The notes beneath the pieces were generated by a model. That model saw only the letters and a list, made by a program, of their open reading frames with translations. It was not told the DNA's origin and made no database searches. Positions 58,916 to 64,000 of a stretch of 64,000 bases of DNA are shown in pieces (within the stretch, counting starts at the first letter, position 1; each line of letters begins with the position of its first letter). This stretch comes from JACQFV01 sp964593585 (GTDB lineage: Bacteria; Zixibacteria; MSB-5A5; WJJR01). The translations under genes were made by a program, and so were the position numbers. The DNA lies in contig CAZQIZ010000012.1 of assembly GCA_964593585.1 (NCBI GenBank), positions 1 to 64,000 of the forward strand, in the 5' to 3' direction.

Positions 58916-59521
58916 TTACGGACGTCCGGCTTCGAGTTCGGGCGCCGGCGGGGTCCGGAACGCCGGTTCAGCGGTGGTCGGCTTCTTGCCGTGGCCGGCG
59001 CCGAAGAGCTTCTTGGCCCAATTGCGACCGGCTTCGTGCTTGTAGTAGTCGTACCACGGACGCAGATCATCGACGAAGGCGAGCAGACTGTCGCGCTGGC
59101 CGCGGTACTTCTCGGCGTCGCCCTGGGCCATGGTCAGCTGCGACTCGAGACTGGCGACGGTGGCACGGTGCTCGTTGATGGTGCTTTCGAGCGTGGCCCG
59201 CATTGTGCCGAGACTGTCGATCGTCCGGCGGTGTTTGTCGCGCGCGCTCTGCAGATTCGCCTCGAGCCGTTGGGACTTGGTGACCGCGGCATGGAGCATG
59301 TCGCTGAGACTGTCGCGGATCGTCTGACCGCGCTTCTCGACATGGCGCAAACTGTCGGCGAGACTGTCGGCCTTCAACCCGCTTTGCACCACGCTCTGCT
59401 CCAGTTCGCTGATGCGCGCGGTCGCGGTCGCCAGTTCGCCCTCGAGGCGTTTCTTTTCGGTGTTGCATCCGGCGGCCACGAGCACGGCCAGCAGACTTGC
59501 TGCCACAATGGCTTTGCGCAT
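58916..59521 (-). CDS. coiled-coil lipoprotein of unknown function
   Basis: The 201-residue product has a lipoprotein signal (LLAVLVAAGC) and then a long heptad-like coiled coil (about residues 25-135; LEGELATATARISELEQSV and on), a short W/Y-rich segment (FVDDLRPWYDYYKHEAGRNWAKKLFG) and a Pro/Ala-rich tail. GGGAGG precedes the ATG at 59521. It is likely an envelope structural protein anchored by lipid. I do not recognise a family. The 3' flank (58807-58915) holds further GC-rich palindromes. Confidence 0.7.
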   Translation of the reverse strand: MRKAIVAASLLAVLVAAGCNTEKKRLEGELATATARISELEQSVVQSGLKADSLADSLRHVEKRGQTIRDSLSDMLHAAVTKSQRLEANLQSARDKHRRTIDSLGTMRATLESTINEHRATVASLESQLTMAQGDAEKYRGQRDSLLAFVDDLRPWYDYYKHEAGRNWAKKLFGAGHGKKPTTAEPAFRTPPAPELEAGRP

Positions 59522-59834
59522 TGTGTCCTCCCTTTCTGAGTCCGGCGGCTGGCAGACGCGGACGATCAGACGGTGATCGATCCCGCCCGCTCGCACCCGG
59601 TGATTTTCCTGTTTTGCGTCGCGCCGTGACGCGACGCACGTCGTTGGACCCAACGGCTCCGTCAGGCGATGCTGACGACAATCGGATGTAATCGTGAGGA
59701 ACGACCGCGGGGCGATGCCCGCGCGACCGTGGAGGCCTTCAGGATGATTCTATTCCGCTTTGGCGGGAAGGTTCGGAATTATTTCGCTGCGGTTACGGAG
59801 ATCGTGCGCGGCAATCCCGTTGCCGGTGAATCAA
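59522..59834. other. intergenic region, no gene seen
   Basis: 313 bases between the coiled-coil lipoprotein start and the DinB-like gene end. A perfect hairpin, GCGTCGCG (59616-59623) with CGCGACGC (59630-59637), stands here but has no T-run downstream on either useful side. No supported gene. Confidence 0.4.
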
Positions 59835-60356
59835 TTAGGATTTGCCCTCGTCGGGGGGCAGTTCCTCGGGACGATTCCAGAAGATGTAGTCGGTGCTCGT
59901 GGTCTGGCCGCCGAGCAGGCGAACCAACTCGACAATCTGCCCGCGATGGTACCAGGCATGGCCGGAGACCTGGGTGAGGATCAGTTCGATCGGCCAGTGC
60001 CAACGTTTGGCAATGTTGCCCAGCGGCGTCCAAGTCAGCAGGCGCTGCAATTCGACGTCGTCGATGCGCTGCAGGTAGTCGACCCAGGCCGTCTCGGTCT
60101 CGGCCACCATGGCGGGCAGGTCTTCCAAATTGGTGCCGGTCGAATCCCAGCCGCCGGGAGGCGCGGTCCAGTGGCCGAGGCGATAAAGCCACATGCGGCG
60201 TGCCAGCATCAGATGCGCCACCAAATCGAGCGCGAGCTGGAATTCCGGCGTGGCACGCTTGTCCTCCGGCACCGACGACAGCATGGCGAGGATCTTGGCA
60301 TTGCAGTCGCGTTCATGGTCGTACCAATTACGGAAGCGTTCGATCATGGTCTTCAT
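59835..60356 (-). CDS. DinB-family protein
   Basis: The 173-residue four-helix-bundle protein has the DinB/YfiT metal-site histidines: one in LDLVAHLMLARRMW and a pair in SGHAWYHRGQIVEL. DinB-fold proteins include thiol-dependent S-transferases that use bacillithiol or mycothiol, but many have unknown roles. The ATG at 60356 is supported by GGAGG upstream. It is monocistronic. Confidence 0.88.
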   Translation of the reverse strand: MKTMIERFRNWYDHERDCNAKILAMLSSVPEDKRATPEFQLALDLVAHLMLARRMWLYRLGHWTAPPGGWDSTGTNLEDLPAMVAETETAWVDYLQRIDDVELQRLLTWTPLGNIAKRWHWPIELILTQVSGHAWYHRGQIVELVRLLGGQTTSTDYIFWNRPEELPPDEGKS

Positions 60357-60512
60357 GGGATCCTCCAGTCACCGCACAGCGCCGTAACGATAGAGCCGCG
60401 CCACAAGGATTGGCAATCATCCTCTGCGCTCCGAGTTGGTCTTTACTCAGAAAAGGACGCTGTGACGACCATGCCGACAGACACGGCCAATTGCCACGTG
60501 CGGGGATCAACG

Positions 60513-61508
60513 CTACGTGGTGGCGGGGAGGCCTTCGATGTCGGGCCGGGGGGTGATTTCCGCTTCCTGGCCGCGCCAGGAATCGACGCTGGAGGCGCGA
60601 CGGACGCAGGCGACGGTGCAGGTCAGTTCGCACCCTTTGCGGGTGATCGAACTGCGGCGCAGTTGCTCCTTGCCGTATTCGAGCAACGGGATGCCGGGAT
60701 CGTTGCGGCGCTGCGAGCAATACGAGACGATACCGAACTCATCAATGTAGAGATAGCGCGCCCCGGCCCGGCACTTCCAGTCGGACTGGCCGGTGCGGAT
60801 CATCTCGTGTTCCCAGCCCTCGCCGAAGCGATGGAAGAAACTGCGGCGGCGGTCGCCGGTCATCTCGTCGAAGAGCGGCTCGAGGTCACGGTGGGCCAAC
60901 AAGCCGCGGTCCAGCGATCCGTTGCTGGAGTGCAGAAGCCCCACGGTCATGTAGAAGCCCATCTCGCGGACTTGACGGGCCAGCTCGCGGGTCTCGGCCA
61001 CCGGGGAGGAGCCGAGGACGGCGTTGACGTTGACGTTGAAGCGGGCGTATTGCGACAACAGCGGCAGTTTCTTCTTCAGCAAATTGAAGGACTTCTGCGA
61101 TTGGCGGTTGGGATCGAGGTTGTCGACCGACACCTGCAACAAGTAAAGCCCCGCATCGTTGAGCCGCTCGACCCATTCCTTCGTCAACAGGAAGCCATTG
61201 GTAATCGAGGTGGGGACCATGTTGTGGCGGTTGACGCGCGCCACCAGCGTGTCGAGTTCGGGGTGCAACAGGGGCTCGCCGCCGGTGAAAGTGACCACCT
61301 GTGTGCCAAGCGCGGCCAGGTGATCGATGTATGTGATCAACGTCGCGGTCGGCACCGGCTGGGAGATCTTGTCGAACTCGTTGCAGTAGCCGCATTCGAG
61401 ATTGCAGCGACGCGTTACAACCACCTGCGCCAGCATGGGACGGGTGGGATTGAGGAGCGCACCAATCCCGCGGGCAATCTGAGCGGGTCGCAGGGACAAA
61501 GTTGGCAT
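60513..61508 (-). CDS. radical SAM protein with SPASM-like C-terminus
   Basis: The 331-residue protein has the radical SAM cluster motif CNLECGYC (C-x3-C-x2-C) at residues about 35-42, the GGEPLLHPEL motif, and a C-terminal cysteine group (CRAGARYLYIDEFGIVSYC, then CELTCTVAC) like a SPASM or Twitch auxiliary-cluster domain. Such enzymes modify peptides, sugars or lipids. I cannot name the substrate. The ATG at 61508 gives a natural start. Minus strand, between DinB and the sulfatase-fold gene. Confidence 0.85.
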   Translation of the reverse strand: MPTLSLRPAQIARGIGALLNPTRPMLAQVVVTRRCNLECGYCNEFDKISQPVPTATLITYIDHLAALGTQVVTFTGGEPLLHPELDTLVARVNRHNMVPTSITNGFLLTKEWVERLNDAGLYLLQVSVDNLDPNRQSQKSFNLLKKKLPLLSQYARFNVNVNAVLGSSPVAETRELARQVREMGFYMTVGLLHSSNGSLDRGLLAHRDLEPLFDEMTGDRRRSFFHRFGEGWEHEMIRTGQSDWKCRAGARYLYIDEFGIVSYCSQRRNDPGIPLLEYGKEQLRRSSITRKGCELTCTVACVRRASSVDSWRGQEAEITPRPDIEGLPATT

Positions 61509-61684
61509 CGAATGAACCGTTGTGCGCCCCCAAGGAGCCGGGGGGTGTGGACGAATGGCACGAAAATAGTGCGCGATCGGCACGCGGGCAAGCCAAAATG
61601 CCCATCGCGCGCGCATGTGCTTTCACGCACAAGCCAGTGATGAGTGGGTAAAATCCCCGCGGGGGCGTGAACGCGGCTGTGGTC

Positions 61685-63544
61685 TTAACGATCTTTCAGC
61701 GCGGTCAGCACCCGATGCGAGACCGGGTACGCCCGCATGAACTCGGTGATGCGTTGACGGAGCTCGGCGGGAATGTCGGCGATGACATTGGTGGTTTCGC
61801 CGGGGTCGACGGACCAGTCATACAGTTCTTCGACGCCGCGTTTCTCTCCCTGCAAATTGAGGATGTAGTGCCAGTGGTCGATGACCAGCGACAGCCCCAG
61901 ATGGCGGCGGGTCATCTCGGTCAGATTCGACGTGACGATGATCCGGTCGGGCGGGATCGAGTCCATAAGCGAGCGGCCGGTCATGCCGTCGGTGATGTGG
62001 CGCAGACTGTCACCGCCCCAGAGATTTTCGATGTCCAGCAGCGTCGGCAAAATGTCGAGGTTGGAGACGTTGCGTTGCGCCGAGTCGCGCAACCGCAGGA
62101 GGCGGGTGTGGTGCGGCAGCAACGGGTTGTACCACGGGATGAACATCAGCAGGGGGACACGGATGCCCTCGCGGTAGAGGCAGTTGAGGTGCCCGAAGAT
62201 CTCATGCTCGTAGAAGGCCTCCCCGTGGTCGGAGGTGATGATGATGAGGGTGCCGTCCAGATGGCCGTAGACGGCCAGCGCGTGGATGATGCGGCGCAGT
62301 TGATCGTCGGTGTAGCGAACGGCGTTGTCGTAGAGGTCGCGGCGGTCCGCCGCGCCGAAGGGGCGGAGACTGTTGGGGGTCCAATAGGGGTAATGCGTCT
62401 GGTTCAGTTGGATCACGCCGGCAAACGGCGCGCGCGACTGCTGGCTGCCCAGCCAGTCGATGAAGTGATCGACGACATAATGATCATCGATGCCCAGGTC
62501 ATTCTTGGCGCCGATGCCGGCGATTTCCTTGTTGTAGTAATGATCGATGGCGGGAATGGTGAAGTAGGTCTTGATGTTCTCCCATTCCTGGCTCTGTGAG
62601 GTGAAAAAGAAAGTCTTGCGTCCCAGGGCCTTCTGGTACTCCCAGAAGGTCGGTTGTGTGTGCAACGCCAGCGCCGAGGACAGCGGCGAGACACCGGTCA
62701 AAAGGGTGGGCACCGCAATGTAGGTCATCGTGGCGGTGGCATAGGCGTTGTCGTAGCGCACGGTCAGACCGCGGAGATTGTCCACCAGCGAATCGACAAA
62801 GGGCGTGGTGGGGCGTGTGTACCCATAGCATCCCAGCACGTCGGCGCGCAGCGATTCGGTCAGGATGATGAGCACGCTGGTTCGCGGCACTGCGCCGAGG
62901 GGCGGCAGGTCCATCGGCACCCGCGCCGAAAGCCCGCTGCGTCCGGCGTTCGGATCGGAGAGGCGGGTGTAGACATTGCGCAGGACGCTGGCGGAAGTGG
63001 TGAAGTCGGCGGTGTAGCACTGGTCGACGAAGCGGATGTTGTTGTGGATGACGAGGAGAATGATGACCGCCAGCGCGGCGTTGGCGGCCGCGATGATCCG
63101 GTGGCGGCGGATCTGACACCGGGCCCCGAGGAAGGCGCGCCAGCGCGAGAGGCCGATCCAGATCAGCGTGAACACAACCGGCAACGCCAGGGTGTGGCTC
63201 CACGCCCAAGAGTCGCGCAGGATGGTCCAGCTGTTGTAGGGCTCGGCGAACAAGTACTCGAAGGTGTAGTAGTTGGGCATCGTGCCGACGGTCAGTCGGT
63301 AGCCGTAGACCAGCACGAGGTTGACGGTGTAGAGGGCGGCGACGACCGCGGCGGCGACATTGCGCGGGCGCGTCGCCGGCGCCCGCAACAGCCAGCCGAC
63401 GAAGAGCCAGAGGGTGATCGAACCGGCCAGCGACAACAGGTAGAAGAGCTTTTGCTCGAGGTTGAACGCGGCCAGGCGGCCCAGGATCAGGTCGAGGACC
63501 AGCGCCAGGAGCGGCGGATTCAGCAGGAAGGTCACGGCAGGCAC
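61685..63544 (-). CDS. sulfatase-fold membrane enzyme (LtaS/phosphoethanolamine-transferase-like)
   Basis: The roughly 619-residue protein has about four or five N-terminal membrane spans (residues 1-190) and a soluble alkaline-phosphatase-fold domain outside. The nucleophile region ILTESLRADVLGCYGYTRPTTP has Thr rather than the Cys of true sulfatases, and the metal site SDHGEAFYEHEIFGHLN is intact. The family transfers phosphoglycerol or phosphoethanolamine to lipids or polymers on the cell surface. The start is uncertain: GTG codons at 63544 and 63535 are plausible, and sequence upstream to 63697 overlaps the L25 gene and is rejected. Confidence 0.8.
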   Translation of the reverse strand: MPAVTFLLNPPLLALVLDLILGRLAAFNLEQKLFYLLSLAGSITLWLFVGWLLRAPATRPRNVAAAVVAALYTVNLVLVYGYRLTVGTMPNYYTFEYLFAEPYNSWTILRDSWAWSHTLALPVVFTLIWIGLSRWRAFLGARCQIRRHRIIAAANAALAVIILLVIHNNIRFVDQCYTADFTTSASVLRNVYTRLSDPNAGRSGLSARVPMDLPPLGAVPRTSVLIILTESLRADVLGCYGYTRPTTPFVDSLVDNLRGLTVRYDNAYATATMTYIAVPTLLTGVSPLSSALALHTQPTFWEYQKALGRKTFFFTSQSQEWENIKTYFTIPAIDHYYNKEIAGIGAKNDLGIDDHYVVDHFIDWLGSQQSRAPFAGVIQLNQTHYPYWTPNSLRPFGAADRRDLYDNAVRYTDDQLRRIIHALAVYGHLDGTLIIITSDHGEAFYEHEIFGHLNCLYREGIRVPLLMFIPWYNPLLPHHTRLLRLRDSAQRNVSNLDILPTLLDIENLWGGDSLRHITDGMTGRSLMDSIPPDRIIVTSNLTEMTRRHLGLSLVIDHWHYILNLQGEKRGVEELYDWSVDPGETTNVIADIPAELRQRITEFMRAYPVSHRVLTALKDR

Positions 63545-63552
63545 ATTATGCG

Positions 63553-63588
63553 AAACGCCCGGAGGATCCTGCAAGGACACTCCGGGCG
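63553..63588 (-). terminator. probable terminator after the L25 gene
   Basis: On the minus strand CGCCCGGAG and CTCCGGGCG arms (63580-63588 and 63556-63564) form a stem with a 15-base loop, followed by TTTCG. It lies between the L25 gene and the sulfatase-fold gene. Confidence 0.5.
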
Positions 63589-63614
63589 CGCGTACATGCA
63601 GTTTTTGGCGGCGA

Positions 63615-64000
63615 TTACTTCTCTTTCTTCTTCTCTTCGCCGCCGCCCTTTTCCTTTTCCTTCTCGGCGGCGCGGGCCTCGCGTTCCTTCTCGCCAATCA
63701 CTTCCGGCTCGCCCGCGGCGGTCTCTTCAGTCGCGGCCGGCGCGCCCGGCGTCACCTCCTTGACCACCGTCGGCGGGACCACCGAGACGATGGTTTGGTC
63801 GCCGGGGGTAACCACGGTGACGCGATCGACGGAGATGTCGCTGGCGTGAATGGCCTGATGGATGCCCAGGTGGCTGACATCGAGGTCGATGTAATCCGGG
63901 ATGTCGGCGGGCAGCGCCTCGACTTGGACTTCACGGGCCGAGTGCTGCAGAATGCCGCCGAAATTCTTGACGCCGTCGGCGACGCCGAGAATCCGAATCG
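63615..64000 (-). CDS. rplY: ribosomal protein L25/general stress protein Ctc, 3' part
   Basis: The frame is open to the window edge, so the N-terminus lies outside. The visible 128 residues include GVKNFGGILQHSAREVQVEALPADIPDYI and DVSHLGIHQAIHASDI, characteristic of the L25/TL5/Ctc long form, which binds 5S rRNA. The C-terminus is an Ala/Glu/Lys-rich tail (ending GGGEEKKKEK), common in this family. Incomplete at the 5' end. Confidence 0.9.
   Translation of the reverse strand, partial: IRILGVADGVKNFGGILQHSAREVQVEALPADIPDYIDLDVSHLGIHQAIHASDISVDRVTVVTPGDQTIVSVVPPTVVKEVTPGAPAATEETAAGEPEVIGEKEREARAAEKEKEKGGGEEKKKEK

Noticed and set aside
59616..59637. Perfect GCGTCGCG / CGCGACGC hairpin as a terminator
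   Set aside because: No T-run follows on the strand and side where a terminator would be needed.
1..64000. tRNA or rRNA genes
   Set aside because: I looked for cloverleaf arms and conserved T-loop sequences in the gaps and found none convincing.

Overview
The window comes from a high-GC, Gram-negative bacterium, most likely a member of the FCB group such as candidate phylum Zixibacteria. The reasons are a 2,588-residue secreted protein ending in a YPNPFN-type C-terminal sorting domain, an outer-membrane/LPS export gene (lptB), YbbR, and a very large investment in multihaem c-type cytochromes. The phylum is an inference; no rRNA or tRNA gene was recognised.

Layout. 0.1-3.6 kb: pstC-pstA-pstB-phoU phosphate uptake and signalling (no pstS in view). 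3.6-6.0 kb: palindromic repeat mosaic, a DUF6125-like protein and a 4-hydroxyphenylacetate hydroxylase/4-hydroxybutyryl-CoA dehydratase family protein with an altered iron-sulfur ligand set. 6.1-9.4 kb (minus): an Hmc-like operon of a four-cluster ferredoxin subunit, a NrfD/HybB membrane subunit and a 13-haem cytochrome, preceded by two CRP/FNR-like dyads. 9.7-14.1 kb (minus): an unfamiliar three-gene set of an unknown protein, a zinc-finger anti-sigma-like protein, and a Lon-like domain with one membrane span whose extracellular part is broken by stops and frameshifts. 14.4-19.3 kb: a Cache-PAS-PAS histidine kinase overlapping a REC-PAS-GGDEF-EAL regulator. 19.4-29.2 kb: a glycine-zipper lipoprotein, an ICMT-like methyltransferase and the giant repeat protein.

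29.75-39.66 kb is a tightly packed five-gene candidate extracellular electron-transfer cluster: cytochrome-b-like inner-membrane protein, 20-haem cytochrome, 58-haem cytochrome (15 tandem three-haem modules), outer-membrane beta-barrel-like protein, and a membrane-anchored Fe-S/FAD oxidoreductase. 39.7-45.6 kb (minus): a Kre9/KNH-like lipoprotein and the housekeeping run lptB-ybbR-tsaD-nadC-birA. 45.7-52.2 kb (minus): a type I restriction-modification operon, hsdM-hsdS-RAYT-hsdR, with a REP-associated tyrosine transposase overlapping both neighbours and REP-like palindromes embedded in frame in hsdS, hsdM and the RAYT; hsdM carries an in-frame amber codon.

52.3-64 kb: radical SAM proteins, cspA convergent with an RRM-RGG protein, purU, then a multihaem lipoprotein cytochrome interrupted by a TGA followed by a hairpin matching the bacterial SECIS model, so probably a selenocysteine cytochrome, with a tandem-rhodanese lipoprotein directly downstream. 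The window ends with a coiled-coil lipoprotein, a DinB-fold protein, a SPASM-type radical SAM enzyme, a sulfatase-fold membrane enzyme and the 3' part of ribosomal protein L25.

The strongest candidates for undescribed biology are the selenocysteine cytochrome, the 78-haem electron-transfer cluster, the RAYT inside the hsd operon, and the Lon-like/anti-sigma cassette. All counts and alignments were made by eye; family comparisons are from memory.
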